From assembly GCA_035910535.1 (NCBI GenBank), contig JAMHXF010000025.1, forward strand, positions 62,001 to 126,000: a stretch of 64,000 bases of DNA, given 5' to 3'. The position numbers and the translations under genes were made by a program. A model generated the notes under the pieces. The model ran no database searches, had not been told where the DNA came from, and saw only the letters and a program-made list of their open reading frames with translations. Positions 1 to 8,288 of the stretch are shown in pieces. The stretch is from Archangium_A sp035910535 (lineage in GTDB: Bacteria; Myxococcota; Myxococcia; Myxococcales; Myxococcaceae). Position 1 is the first letter of the stretch; every line of letters starts with the position of its first letter.

Positions 1-249
1 CTTCGTCTGGCGGATGCCGGCGTCGCGCGCGGCGGCAGCACCGGCGTTCTGCTGCGTGATGACGCGCAGCGGGTACGGGTCTTTGCGCGCCTCGAGCATC
101 GGCGCGACGGGCACCTTCGAGCCGTCATCGACCACGATGACCTCGAAGCGCTCAGGCGAGAGCGTCTGCGCGCCGAGCGAATCGAGCAGCTCTTGAAGGA
201 GCGCGAGCCGGTTGAAGGTGGACACCACGACGCTGACGTTGAACGGCAT
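1..249 (-). CDS. Family 2 glycosyltransferase, N-terminal part (cut by window edge)
   Basis: The first 83 codons of a minus-strand gene are visible; the rest lies before base 1. The protein opens with MPFNVSVVVSTFNR, followed by EVIVVDDGS about 30 residues later and then QQNAGAAAARDAGI. This is the nucleotide-sugar-binding start of GT-A fold family 2 glycosyltransferases, which add sugars to polysaccharides, lipids or proteins at the cytoplasmic membrane. The ATG at 247-249 is the natural start because the VVVST strand follows at once. It is divergent from the CysE-like acetyltransferase at 298 with 48 bp between them, which suggests a surface-polysaccharide locus continuing to the left. Acceptor and sugar cannot be told. 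Confidence 0.85.
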   Translation of the reverse strand, partial: MPFNVSVVVSTFNRLALLQELLDSLGAQTLSPERFEVIVVDDGSKVPVAPMLEARKDPYPLRVITQQNAGAAAARDAGIRQTK

Positions 250-297
250 CACTGGCCTCTGTAAGGCGTTGTCCGGCAACGCGTGCCGGGGTCCTGA

Positions 298-879
298 ATG
301 AAATCACTTACGAAGTTCATCACGTCAGTTCGAGCCGACTTCGGATCGCTGCAGCGGTACCGCGCGAAGTATCACAACGAGGTGGTTCCGCTCTCGCACC
401 TTCCTGCAGACCTGGTGAAGAAGATCGGCCTGCAGATGATGGTCGCCACGCGGGCCATGCGGCTGATGGAAGATCTGCATGTTCCGCTCGGTGGGCAGGT
501 GGCAAGTCGCCTCATTCGTCATCTATATGGGGCAGAAATCCACTGGCGCGCGCACGTGGCCGACGGCGTTTCAATCGTTCACGGCACGGGGTTGGTGCTC
601 AGCCACCGCGCGAAGGTCGGCCCGGGCTGCATTCTTTTTCAGAACGTGACGCTGGGTGAAGGGCGCGACCCGGAGACCGGTGAGAGCGGCGCGCCCACGC
701 TCGGCCGCGACGTGCACGTAGGCCCCGGCGCGACGCTGCTCGGGCCCATCACGGTTGGAGACGGGACGAAGATCATGGCGGGCGCGGTGCTCACGCGCTC
801 GGTGCCGCCCAACTCGCTGGTCAAGCCGGCGCAGGCCGAAGTGTCGACGCGCGGTGGTGCGGCGTCAGGGCCGGCGTGA
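298..879 (+). CDS. Serine O-acetyltransferase-like hexapeptide transferase
   Basis: 193 residues. Residues 1-70 are helical. Residues 78-180 form a left-handed beta-helix of hexapeptide repeats (VADGVSIVHGTGLVLSHRA, then VGPGCILFQNVTLGEG and VGPGATLLGPITVGDGTKI). The arrangement copies the C-terminal half of CysE serine acetyltransferases, with His95 at the place of the catalytic His. Family members move an acetyl group from acetyl-CoA to a hydroxyl. The protein is shorter than typical CysE (about 270 residues) and sits beside a glycosyltransferase, so acetylation of a sugar in polysaccharide synthesis is as likely as cysteine synthesis. The ATG at 298 is the first in frame and no strong ribosome site precedes it. 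Confidence 0.8.
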   Translation: MKSLTKFITSVRADFGSLQRYRAKYHNEVVPLSHLPADLVKKIGLQMMVATRAMRLMEDLHVPLGGQVASRLIRHLYGAEIHWRAHVADGVSIVHGTGLVLSHRAKVGPGCILFQNVTLGEGRDPETGESGAPTLGRDVHVGPGATLLGPITVGDGTKIMAGAVLTRSVPPNSLVKPAQAEVSTRGGAASGPA

Positions 880-1257
880 CGAGCGCGCGCAGAATGAAAG
901 CGACGTCGATGCGCTCCTGCTCGCCTCGGAGCGACGGTTGTTGCGGCCGCGATCAAAATGAACCGCTGAAAACAAAAGCCGACTCAGTTTTCACTGAGTC
1001 GCCTTCGATTTCGTTACGGGGGTTGATGGCGGATTTCTCCCCGCCCCGTATTCTGTTCGATACGTGGATACCCGTGCCGAGGCGGGTGGCATAGGCGTTC
1101 GTGCAAAGACGAGCCGCTTCCGGCGATGTGGCGTACGCGCATGAAGACACAGAACGACTCCGGCAACACCAACGACGCACGGCTTGCCATTCATCCGGCG
1201 ATGGTCACCAACGTCAGCCAGTGATTCAACCGTGAAGCCGTAAGATAGATACAACAC
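880..1257. other. Non-coding stretch, no convincing gene
   Basis: About 380 bases between the acetyltransferase and the HNH-like gene. GC content falls to the right. Short open frames exist on both strands (for example minus 991-1257, 88 codons), but their translations are low-complexity Arg/Pro/Ser-rich mixtures without a hydrophobic core or known motif. I see only two hairpins, listed separately. Confidence 0.5.
971..1000 (-). terminator. Hairpin followed by a T-rich tract
   Basis: GACTCAG at 981-987 pairs with CTGAGTC at 994-1000 around a six-base loop. On the minus strand the stem is followed by GGCTTTTGTTTTC, as in a rho-independent terminator. It would stop leftward transcription from the HNH-like gene. 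Confidence 0.45.
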
Positions 1258-1275
1258 TCAACGTCGAATTGAGTG
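1240..1275 (-). terminator. Hairpin overlapping the stop codon of the HNH-like gene
   Basis: CACTCAA (1255-1261) and TTGAGTG (1269-1275) can pair over a seven-base loop. On the minus strand the stem is followed by TTGTATCTATCTT. The weak T-tract makes this a possible terminator only. Confidence 0.35.
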
Positions 1276-2049
1276 GTGATGAGCTCGGGTTATCGACCGC
1301 TCGACGACGGGAATGGGGCGACCACTCCAGTCGAACTGAAGAACCACGTTAAGAATCCCCGCTCCAATCTCTGCCGCATGGAACTCGGCAAGTCGCATCG
1401 CGCCGTGAGTCGATTCGAACGGAGTTGCTGCGATGGGTTGGTCCCAGGTCGAAACAAGAGTGACGCCACCGACACGGACCAGCGAGCCGCTTACACTTCG
1501 ATCCACACGCCGCAGTTCGTTAATGCCGATCGACGCCGGAACACCGCCTTCATCGTCTTGATCGTCTTGCTCCACGAGTAGACCCAGTCCGGCGCCGCCC
1601 GAAAGTTCTGCACCGAATACGGCAGCGACCATGGAGCGAGGTGGTCTCCAATTCGCAAAGCCCTGATGTCCTGCACGCCAGCAGTTAATCGTGGTTTTCA
1701 GACACCATCGTTGGAGAAGGAGCCCATTTACGGCGAGGGATGCCGCTGAAAACTCCGTCTGGTTTCGTTCGAAGCGCGCCCGAAATCGTTCCATTATGAG
1801 TCGATTGCGCTCCCTCAGGGCGCAAACAAAGTCGATGGCGGCGTCGTCGAGTTCGGACAATACCCCGTTGTGATGTGTGCACAGCTTCACTGTCATCGTG
1901 TCGATTGACACCAAGCCGGTGGCGCCCTTGAGCCGCGGCATTCCACTGGCGGGCACCATCTTCTGTGGGAACAGGCCTCGAGTGATCACGTGTTCGCTCG
2001 AGAGCGCGCCGGAACAGTCACCCTGTTGTTCAGCCCAACATGTTCCCAT
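1258..2049 (-). CDS. HNH-endonuclease-like protein, low GC
   Basis: 263 residues from the ATG at 2047-2049. An in-frame TTG at 2163 would add 38 Cys/Arg-rich residues and is less convincing. The N-terminus carries Cys4, Cys12, SSEHV (Glu19-His20), then LCTHHN (Cys57, His60, Asn61) and a following LDDAAIDF. This order, EHV then CxxHN then Leu-Asp, is that of small HNH nucleases that grip a metal in a beta-beta-alpha fold. The remaining about 190 residues match nothing I recognise. The gene is clearly poorer in GC (about 53-55 percent by eye) than its surroundings and lies just downstream of the initiator tRNA, so acquisition by transfer is plausible. Its DNA target, if any, is unknown. It could be a defence or mobile-element nuclease remnant. 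Confidence 0.5.
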   Translation of the reverse strand: MGTCWAEQQGDCSGALSSEHVITRGLFPQKMVPASGMPRLKGATGLVSIDTMTVKLCTHHNGVLSELDDAAIDFVCALRERNRLIMERFRARFERNQTEFSAASLAVNGLLLQRWCLKTTINCWRAGHQGFANWRPPRSMVAAVFGAELSGGAGLGLLVEQDDQDDEGGVPASIGINELRRVDRSVSGSLVRVGGVTLVSTWDQPIAATPFESTHGAMRLAEFHAAEIGAGILNVVLQFDWSGRPIPVVERSITRAHHHSIRR

Positions 2050-2180
2050 GACCTGACTATTCGTCGGCCGCGAAGCCGCGTCCAACGATCTCAAGGCGCA
2101 CTGCGAACACTGAGAATCACACCGGGATTTTCGGAGGCTCCAAGCAAGGAAAGCTGGAGCCAATCCGCCAGAAACGACTC

Positions 2181-2210
2181 GGGGTTCCGTTCAGTGAAGA
2201 ACGGAACCCC
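2181..2210 (-). terminator. Strong hairpin after tRNA-fMet
   Basis: A perfect 12-bp inverted repeat, GGGGTTCCGTTC (2181-2192) with GAACGGAACCCC (2199-2210), and a six-base loop. It lies 13 bases past the CCA end of the minus-strand initiator tRNA. It probably ends the tRNA transcript, although the T-run behind it is poor. Confidence 0.6.
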
Positions 2211-2222
2211 GATTTCAATTCA

Positions 2223-2299
<77 letters not shown>

Positions 2300-2315
2300 A
2301 TAACGATGTGCGCTG

Positions 2316-2344
2316 CTAGTACGTGGCGCTCGTCACGACGTCAA
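2316..2344 (-). promoter_or_regulatory. Promoter of tRNA-fMet
   Basis: On the minus strand TTGACG (2339-2344) and TACTAG (2316-2321) are 17 bases apart. Transcription would start about seven bases on, leaving a leader of about ten bases before the tRNA. This is the cleanest sigma-70-type promoter in the window. Confidence 0.75.
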
Positions 2345-2406
2345 GCACCTTGTCGCGCTGACGAGTTCACGAAACAACTTCGCGATCTCCCCCGTACGTT
2401 CCACCG

Positions 2407-3012
2407 GTGTCGCGACCTCACTTCCCTGCCGGTCTGGCTGGTCTCGTCGGTTCGGCGCTGAACCTCGTCGCCGTCGCCGCGCTGCAGAACGTCCCCCACA
2501 CCTACCGCCCCGGAGACGTCCCCGCCTGGCTCGGCGAAACGCTGGCGAACCCAACAGCCACCACCGTCGCCGCGTGGAGCTTCACCATCGGCCTCGTCGC
2601 GCTCGCGGCCTTCGTCGCAGGCCTCGCCCACGCGCACTCCAATGCCTGGACCGTCGTCGGCGCGGCGCTCTTCGGCTCGGGGGCCCTGCTCGACGCGGCA
2701 GGCACCATGGGCCCGCTCGCGGCGCTGCACGTCGACGCCTCCGCAGGGCTCGCGTTGTTGTGGTTCACCCTGCTGCTCGACTCGGCGTTCAACGCGCTAC
2801 TCGGCCTCGCCTTGCTGTGCTTCGCGGTTGGTTTGACAGAACACTCAAAACTTCACCGCGCCCTCGCGGCCATCGCCGGGCTCGCTTCCATGGTCGTCTC
2901 GCTGCAATTCCACGACGACTTCTTCGCGAAGCTGCTCGCCGTCGCAGGGCCGTTGTGGCTCGCCTGGGTGCTGTGGACGTCCATCAAGCTGCTCGCTCCG
3001 GTACGCACATGA
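2407..3012 (+). CDS. Small integral membrane protein of unknown function
   Basis: 201 residues from a GTG start. Six hydrophobic helices can be seen (roughly residues 7-30, 48-72, 78-105, 112-140, 148-167 and 172-195), joined by short loops. There is no signal peptide cleavage site and no enzyme motif I recognise. The pattern resembles DUF4386-type and other small multi-pass proteins, which is a guess. It heads a four-gene operon: its TGA overlaps the ATG of the next gene (ATGA). Its partners are an acyltransferase and a DUF1295 enzyme, so a membrane-lipid context is likely. The protein lies in the inner membrane. Confidence 0.7.
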   Translation: MSRPHFPAGLAGLVGSALNLVAVAALQNVPHTYRPGDVPAWLGETLANPTATTVAAWSFTIGLVALAAFVAGLAHAHSNAWTVVGAALFGSGALLDAAGTMGPLAALHVDASAGLALLWFTLLLDSAFNALLGLALLCFAVGLTEHSKLHRALAAIAGLASMVVSLQFHDDFFAKLLAVAGPLWLAWVLWTSIKLLAPVRT

Positions 3013-3959
3013 TTCGAAGACGACTGATCACCGTCACGGGAATGCTCTGTGCGCTGTGGCTCGTCGCAGCGCTGCTGCCAGCGCTCTTCCTCTGCGCGCT
3101 CGTCGTCGACCTCGCACGCGGCGCGAAGACCTTCTCGACCACGCGCCTCACCGCGTTTCTCCTGTGCTTCCTCGTCGTCGAAAACATCGGGCTCGCGGCG
3201 CTCTTCTTCACCTTCATCACTACCCGCGCCGGCACCCGCGCACGTCACGCCCGCACCTTCGCGATTCAGCGCGCGTACACTGCGGGTCACCTCTGGTCGG
3301 TTCAGCACGTCTTCTCGCTGCGCTTCGTGGTCGAAGGGGCCGAGCTCGCGGCCACCGGGCCCTTCGTCGCGCTGGTGCGGCACGCGAGCCTCGTCGACGT
3401 GCTCGTGCCCGGAGGCTTCATCGCCAACGTGCACCGCATCGAACTCCGCTACGTGCTCAAGAAAGAGCTGCTCGTCGAGCCGTGCCTCGATCTCGCCGGC
3501 CATTGGATTCCGAACCACTTCGTCGATCGCGGCGGTGGCGACACCGAGCGTGAGCTCGCCGCCATTCGTGAACTCAAGGCCGGCATCGGTGAGCGAGAAG
3601 GCGTGCTGCTCTACCCGGAAGGCACGCGCTTCAGCCGCCGCAAGCGAGAGAAGTTGCTCGAAGGCCCTGACAAGGCGCGCGCAGAATCGCTCAAACATCT
3701 GCTCCCGATTCGCCCTGGTGGTGCGCTGACGCTCCTCGACGCCGCGCCGTCATGCGACGTGCTCTTCGTCGGGCACCACGGGCTCGAAGGCCTCACGCGC
3801 GTCAAAGACATCTGGCGCGGCACGTTGGTCGGCAAGACCGTCACCATTCGTTTCTGGCGAGAGCCCGCCGCCTCGATTCCCACCGACGCGACTGCACGGC
3901 TGGCGTGGCTCGACATGCACTGGCAACGTGTCGACGACTGGCTGGAGACGCTCGAATGA
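3009..3959 (+). CDS. PlsC-like lipid acyltransferase
   Basis: 316 residues. Two membrane helices (about 7-35 and 48-72) are followed by an acyltransferase domain. The HX4D motif is His125-Ala-Ser-Leu-Val-Asp130, and the substrate motif LYPEGTR spans residues 201-207. These are the catalytic and phosphate-binding blocks of 1-acyl-glycerol-3-phosphate acyltransferases, which put a second fatty chain on lysophosphatidate or related lipids at the inner membrane. The ATG at 3009 overlaps the upstream stop and fixes the start. The end overlaps the next gene by ATGA as well. The exact acceptor is unknown; it is longer than a typical PlsC (about 240), so it may act on another lysolipid. Confidence 0.82.
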   Translation: MIRRRLITVTGMLCALWLVAALLPALFLCALVVDLARGAKTFSTTRLTAFLLCFLVVENIGLAALFFTFITTRAGTRARHARTFAIQRAYTAGHLWSVQHVFSLRFVVEGAELAATGPFVALVRHASLVDVLVPGGFIANVHRIELRYVLKKELLVEPCLDLAGHWIPNHFVDRGGGDTERELAAIRELKAGIGEREGVLLYPEGTRFSRRKREKLLEGPDKARAESLKHLLPIRPGGALTLLDAAPSCDVLFVGHHGLEGLTRVKDIWRGTLVGKTVTIRFWREPAASIPTDATARLAWLDMHWQRVDDWLETLE

Positions 3960-4687
3960 TCGCCCTGACGCTCGGCGCGGTGCTCTTCGTGTTGTGGGGC
4001 GTGTCGCTGCAGCTCAAAGACGCGAGCATCATCGACATCTTCTGGGGCCCGGCGTTCGTGCTCGTCGTGTGGCTCAGCCTCGCCAGCGACGCGCCGCACG
4101 CGTACGTCGTGGCGTCGCTGGTGACGCTCTGGGGGCTGCGGCTCGGCGGCTACCTGTGGTGGCGCAACTGGGGGCGCGGTGAAGACAAACGCTACGTCGC
4201 CATGCGCGAGAAGCACGGCGCGGCGTGGTGGTGGAAGAGCGCCTTCATCGTCTTCGGGCTGCAGGGCCTGCTGGTGCTCGTCGTCTCGATACCTGCTCGG
4301 TACGCCGTCTCGCTGCCGATGGCCTCGTGGGGCTACGCCGGCGCTGCGCTCGTCATCGTGGGCATCGCCTTCGAGACCATCGGAGATCTCCAGCTCGCGC
4401 GCTTCAAAGCGAAGCCCGAGAACAAGGGGCAGATCATGACCTCCGGCTTGTGGAGGTACACGCGGCACCCGAACTACTTCGGCGACTTCCTCACGTGGTG
4501 GGGCTTCGGCGTCTTCGGGCTGGCGACCGGTGAATGGCTCTCGCTCGTCGGCCCCGCGGTGATGAGCGTGTTGCTCATTCGCGTGTCGGGGAAAGACCTG
4601 CTCGAGCAGCACATGATGAAGCGGCCCGGCTACGCCGAATACGCGCGCGCGACCTCGGGCTTCGTGCCATTGCCGCCGAAGTCATGA
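3956..4687 (+). CDS. DUF1295 membrane protein (steroid 5-alpha-reductase-like)
   Basis: 243 residues with about six membrane helices. The C-terminal half has the motif RYTRHPNYFGD (167-177) within SGLWRYTRHPNYFGDFLTWW. This signature is shared by DUF1295, isoprenylcysteine methyltransferase and 3-oxo-5-alpha-steroid dehydrogenase relatives, where it helps bind a nucleotide cofactor or SAM. Bacterial DUF1295 proteins are of uncertain function and are often found near fatty-acid or lipid genes. Start and stop overlap both neighbours by four bases (ATGA), so translation is coupled through the operon. A role in modifying a lipid or isoprenoid is inferred from family and context only. Confidence 0.85.
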   Translation: MIALTLGAVLFVLWGVSLQLKDASIIDIFWGPAFVLVVWLSLASDAPHAYVVASLVTLWGLRLGGYLWWRNWGRGEDKRYVAMREKHGAAWWWKSAFIVFGLQGLLVLVVSIPARYAVSLPMASWGYAGAALVIVGIAFETIGDLQLARFKAKPENKGQIMTSGLWRYTRHPNYFGDFLTWWGFGVFGLATGEWLSLVGPAVMSVLLIRVSGKDLLEQHMMKRPGYAEYARATSGFVPLPPKS

Positions 4688-5325
4688 TGCTAACGGCGCT
4701 CGCGTGGTTGACCTTCTCTGGCGCTCCCGACGCCGCGCTGCTCGAGCGACTCGCGGCTCACGCGGCGCAGATGGAAACGTACAGCGCGAATGCGTCGTTC
4801 ACCGTCGACGTCATCGCGGAGGAATACGACAGCGACGGCAAGGCGACGAAGACCACGAAGTCGTCGATGCGCGTGAGCCGCAAGGCCGGCAAAGAGTCGC
4901 GGAAGTTGCTGCGCTACGAAGAAGACGGCGTCGACATCACCGAGAAGAAACGCGCCGAGGTCGAGAAGGCTGAATCAAAGCCGGTGCACTCGCCGTTTCA
5001 CGCGAACGAGCAACCGAAGTACCGCTTCACGCTGCTCGAGTCGCCCGGCAAGCCCCTGCGCATCGCCATGGAGCCTGCCGGCCGCAAGACGCCGGAGCTC
5101 ATCATCGGTGAAGCCGACGTCGACCCCGAGAGCGGCGAAGTGCGCTTCATTTCGATGCGCCCGTCGAAGAACCCGGCCTTCGTCGATTCGCTCGCGTTGA
5201 CCGCGTCGTTCGACGGCAAAGCGATGTCGCAGCTCACCATCAAAGGGGTCGGCGGGTTTCTGTTCATCAAGAAGCGGTTCGGCGTGGTGACGACGTTCCG
5301 CGACTCCGAAGCCACCAGAGACTGA
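4684..5325 (+). CDS. Exported protein of unknown function, last gene of lipid operon
   Basis: 213 residues from the ATG at 4684, which overlaps the upstream TGA; a second ATG follows directly at 4687. The N-terminus (LTALAWLTFSGAPDA) looks like a short export signal. The mature part is Lys/Glu-rich beta-type sequence (SANASFTVDVIAEEYDSDG, later ELIIGEADVDPESGEVRF). That pattern resembles outer-membrane lipoprotein-sorting (LolA/LolB-type) folds, but no diagnostic motif is visible. As the tail of an acyltransferase operon it might carry or sense lipids in the periplasm; this is inference. Its last 59 bases overlap the end of the convergent small gene. Confidence 0.65.
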   Translation: MMLTALAWLTFSGAPDAALLERLAAHAAQMETYSANASFTVDVIAEEYDSDGKATKTTKSSMRVSRKAGKESRKLLRYEEDGVDITEKKRAEVEKAESKPVHSPFHANEQPKYRFTLLESPGKPLRIAMEPAGRKTPELIIGEADVDPESGEVRFISMRPSKNPAFVDSLALTASFDGKAMSQLTIKGVGGFLFIKKRFGVVTTFRDSEATRD

Positions 5326-5608
5326 ACACCGCAGCGAGCGACGCGAGGCCCACGCCCAGCGCCAACGTCGACGGTGCGCGCGCGCCGCGACACACCATCA
5401 CGTCGACGAAGCCCCACGTCGGCACTCCGCCGCTCGAGAAGTCGGGGCGGCGAACGCGGACCTTCGTACAGCGGCCTCCATCACCGCACGCGACACCTTC
5501 GGCCTGACCGACGCACGACAAGTCGGGCACCACGCCGTCGTCTTCGACCGGCACGTCCGCGAAGGCGACCGCCGAGACGAGCACCGAAAGAAGAACGAAG
5601 CGGCTCAA
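5267..5608 (-). CDS. Small exported Cys-containing protein with C-terminal membrane helix
   Basis: 113 residues if it starts at the TTG at 5606-5608, which overlaps the stop of the upstream gene (TTGA). Residues 3-18 form a signal peptide ending SAVAFA. The mature part has four cysteines (SCVGQAEGVACGDGGRC and VMVCRG), and residues 77-96 form a membrane helix followed by Arg residues. It looks like an outer-surface protein held by a C-terminal anchor, like a degenerate MYXO-CTERM tail. It ends inside the convergent gene. The TTG start makes the exact N-terminus uncertain. No function is assigned. Confidence 0.6.
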   Translation of the reverse strand: MSRFVLLSVLVSAVAFADVPVEDDGVVPDLSCVGQAEGVACGDGGRCTKVRVRRPDFSSGGVPTWGFVDVMVCRGARAPSTLALGVGLASLAAVFSLWWLRSRGTSSPRRTAS

Positions 5609-6501
5609 CGCGACCTCACGAACGCCACCAACGGGCCGACCAGCAACGGCAACCACACGAACCACGCCAACCGCACGCGCCGGGAAATGCGCTCGCCCGA
5701 CGGCCACCGGAAAGGAATGAGCGCCAGCCACGACACGAGCACCAACGACACCACCCCGGGCATCGCCAGCGCTTCGAGCCGCAGCGGCGCCGACGTCACC
5801 GAGCCAAAGAAGAAGGGAAAGCCAATGGCGATGGGCGCCAACAGGAGCAACGCGAGCGTCCACGAGATGCGCTCGACGAGCGTGAGCGGCGCGTCTGGGA
5901 CGCCAGTGAGCGAAAACAAACGCCACAGCGGGCGCGCGAGGCGTCGTCCGTCGTTCATCCACTCCACGAACGCGACGAACGCGCCGGAGTGGGTCGACGC
6001 TCGGTAGCGCACCAGCTCATCGAGCGTGAGCCGGCGCGCTGCACCGAAGCGGCGCAGCAACAACGCGTCGATGGCGGCGTCATCGACGAGCGCACGCAAC
6101 GGGTCGAACCACAGCGTCTTCGTCGCCTCGTCGGGTGCACGTTCGGTGAACGCGAAGAACGGCGCCTCACCGGTGAAGAAATCGCCCTCGAACACCACGC
6201 TGGGCACACCTTCAGCGAGCGCCCGTTCGGCGATCTCGTGCAGCACACCTGCGTCGTGGGCCTGAACCTCGAGGCAGGCGCCTGAATCACCTTGAGAGAA
6301 CGCGCCGTGGACCCTGGACGACGTGAAGTCAGGGCTTCGACTGTCGTTGGGCCGAAAGCGCGGTGACACCACGCTCTCCATCGACCAGCGACGAACCACC
6401 TCGAGCGCAATGGGCGGCAACCACAGCTGCCGCACCAACTCGCGCTCGTGTGGGAACAACCCGGCGAGAAGCACAGGCGCTTCGTCGCCGGACACGTCCA
6501 C
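5605..6501 (-). CDS. Membrane protein of unknown function (TIGR04222-like outline)
   Basis: 298 residues from a GTG start that directly follows the stop of the S1-repeat gene. The first about 200 residues are soluble and rich in Arg and acidic residues. The C-terminus has three hydrophobic helices (about 213-236, 246-266 and 278-295). The outline, a soluble domain before a few helices, recalls TIGR04222 membrane proteins, but I see no defining motif. Upstream is the S1 gene and downstream the small exported protein, with the three genes abutting or overlapping, so they are probably one transcript. Confidence 0.65.
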   Translation of the reverse strand: MDVSGDEAPVLLAGLFPHERELVRQLWLPPIALEVVRRWSMESVVSPRFRPNDSRSPDFTSSRVHGAFSQGDSGACLEVQAHDAGVLHEIAERALAEGVPSVVFEGDFFTGEAPFFAFTERAPDEATKTLWFDPLRALVDDAAIDALLLRRFGAARRLTLDELVRYRASTHSGAFVAFVEWMNDGRRLARPLWRLFSLTGVPDAPLTLVERISWTLALLLLAPIAIGFPFFFGSVTSAPLRLEALAMPGVVSLVLVSWLALIPFRWPSGERISRRVRLAWFVWLPLLVGPLVAFVRSR

Positions 6502-8208
6502 TTACTTGAGCGTCAAGCCCTTGAGCTTGTCGGCCAGCGAGTTGAAGCCGCCGGAGGACACCTGCTTCTTCGACTCTTCGGCCTTCCACGCGTTGAGGTC
6601 GGCGCGCTCTTCGCTGCGCTCGGCCTGCATGATGGACAGCTTGATCTTGTCGCCGTTGATCTCGATGACCTCAGCCTTCACTTCTTTGCCGAGCGGGAAC
6701 ACGCGCTTCAAGTCGGTGCCGCGCTCAGTGCCGGTCTCGCTCGCGGGGACCAGGCCGTTGAAGCCCTCCCATTCGATGAAGATGCCGTACTGCTCGATGC
6801 GCGAAACCTTGCCCACGACGATGGCACCACGCCTGGGCTTCGGCGCGCGAACCACCTTCACTTCGGTGGCGCCAGCAGGGCCCGTCTCGGTCGACTCAGC
6901 ACCCGACGACGACGACGAAACGCCTTCGCCGATGGCCACGCCGTCCTTCACCAACCGCAGGCCAATGCGCTTCTCGTTCTCGTCGATCTTCTCGACCTTC
7001 ACTTCGATCTCTTCGCCGACAGTCAGCACGTCACGCGGGTGCGCGATGCGGCGCTCAGACATCGCCGAGACGTGAATGAGGCCGTCGACGCCGGGCGCGA
7101 GCTCGACGAACGCGCCGAAGGGCTGCAGGCGAACGACCTTGCCCTTGAGCTGCGCGCCTTCTTTGACGGTGCTCGCGAGCAGCGCCTTGAAAGGGTCTTC
7201 GAGCAGCTTGCGCATCGAGAGCGTGATGCGGTCTTTGCGCTTGTTCTTGTCGGGCGAGCCCGGCTCAGCGTCTTCGAGGCGAATGATCTCGACCTCGACG
7301 TCGTTGCCGACATCGACCACTTCGCTCGGGTGACCGATGCGCACGTGGCTCAGCTCGCTGACCGGAATCAGGCCCTCGAGACCACCGAGGTCGACGAACG
7401 CGCCGAACGCCTGCACGTTCACCACGCGGCCCTTGATGACCTTGCCCACGGTGAGCGACTTCTTCAGCTCGGCGCCCTTGACCTTGTTCTCTTCTTCGAC
7501 GAGCGCGCGGCGCGAGAGCACCACGTTCTTCTCTTTCACCTCCGTCACGCGGAAGGTGAGGCGCTGACCGACGAGGTCTTCCAACTTCACCGGGCGAACA
7601 TCGACCTGGCTGCTGGGGCAGAACGCGCGCACATCGCCCACGGCGACCTCGAGGCCGCCCTTGTTGACGGCGATGACCAGGCCTTCGACCGGCAGGCCGC
7701 TCGAACGCGCGTCGACGAGCATCGAGAGCGACGCGGCGCCCTTGCTCAACTTGCGCGAGAGCTGAATACCCTTGGCGCCCGTCTCCATGACGAACGCTTC
7801 GATTTCGTCACCCACGCCGTAGCGGAGGATGCCTTCGTCGTCCTTCAGCTCGTCGAGGTCGATCATCGCCTCGTGCTTGCCGATGGTGGCGAACACCGTC
7901 TCGGCGCCGAGCTGGAAGATCTTCGCGGTGACCTTCTCACCCACGCGCGGCATCTGCTTGCGCGTCGGCACGCCGCCTTCTTTGGCGTGCTTCTCGAACA
8001 TCGACTCGAACGACTCGGTCTCGTGCACTTCGTCGGCGACCGACGGGCCAACGGGAACGGGGCGAACGACAGGCGCGACGGCCTCGACCTTTTCAGCCTT
8101 CTCGGGCTTCACAGGCTCGACGGCACCATTCGCAGGCTTCGTCTCGACGACGCCGCCAGCGCGCTTAACGACGACCATCGGACCCTTGGGCTTCTTCTGC
8201 TCAGTCAT
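6502..8208 (-). CDS. rpsA: S1 RNA-binding repeat protein (ribosomal protein S1 type)
   Basis: 568 residues. A charged, Lys/Pro/Val-rich tail (1-60) is followed by five S1 OB-fold repeats at about 88-153, 172-235, 253-335, 351-420 and 459-528. Repeats 3 and 4 are the most canonical (GRVVNVQAFGAFVDLGGLEG and GKVVRLQPFGAFVELAPGVD). A Ser-rich linker lies at 431-440. Bacterial S1 binds mRNA leaders on the 30S subunit and normally has six repeats and about 550-570 residues; here the first repeat is diverged and I count five. The ATG at 8206-8208 has GAGGA a few bases upstream. It is either S1 itself or a paralogue such as a Tex/YhgF-like RNA binder; length favours S1. Confidence 0.85.
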   Translation of the reverse strand: MTEQKKPKGPMVVVKRAGGVVETKPANGAVEPVKPEKAEKVEAVAPVVRPVPVGPSVADEVHETESFESMFEKHAKEGGVPTRKQMPRVGEKVTAKIFQLGAETVFATIGKHEAMIDLDELKDDEGILRYGVGDEIEAFVMETGAKGIQLSRKLSKGAASLSMLVDARSSGLPVEGLVIAVNKGGLEVAVGDVRAFCPSSQVDVRPVKLEDLVGQRLTFRVTEVKEKNVVLSRRALVEEENKVKGAELKKSLTVGKVIKGRVVNVQAFGAFVDLGGLEGLIPVSELSHVRIGHPSEVVDVGNDVEVEIIRLEDAEPGSPDKNKRKDRITLSMRKLLEDPFKALLASTVKEGAQLKGKVVRLQPFGAFVELAPGVDGLIHVSAMSERRIAHPRDVLTVGEEIEVKVEKIDENEKRIGLRLVKDGVAIGEGVSSSSSGAESTETGPAGATEVKVVRAPKPRRGAIVVGKVSRIEQYGIFIEWEGFNGLVPASETGTERGTDLKRVFPLGKEVKAEVIEINGDKIKLSIMQAERSEERADLNAWKAEESKKQVSSGGFNSLADKLKGLTLK

Positions 8209-8220
8209 GATTCCTCAATC

Positions 8221-8243
8221 GAAAAACAGTGCGGTATCCCGCA
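8221..8243 (-). terminator. Short hairpin with T5 in the S1 gene leader
   Basis: On the minus strand GCGG, loop GATA and CCGC are followed by ACTGTTTTT, between the upstream gene's stop (8289) and the S1 start (8208). The stem is only four or five bp. It could be a weak terminator or an attenuator in the S1 leader. Confidence 0.35.
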
Positions 8244-8288
8244 GAACGGGGCGCGTCCTAGCGGATCAGCGTTCGGGAGGCCACTCCC

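Noticed and set aside
991..1257. 88-codon minus-strand frame directly after the HNH-like gene
   Set aside because: Arg/Pro-rich product without fold signs; it ends in the loop of a hairpin and shows no ribosome site.
880..1257. Possible small RNA
   Set aside because: Only two isolated hairpins are visible and no promoter for an RNA of defined length was found.
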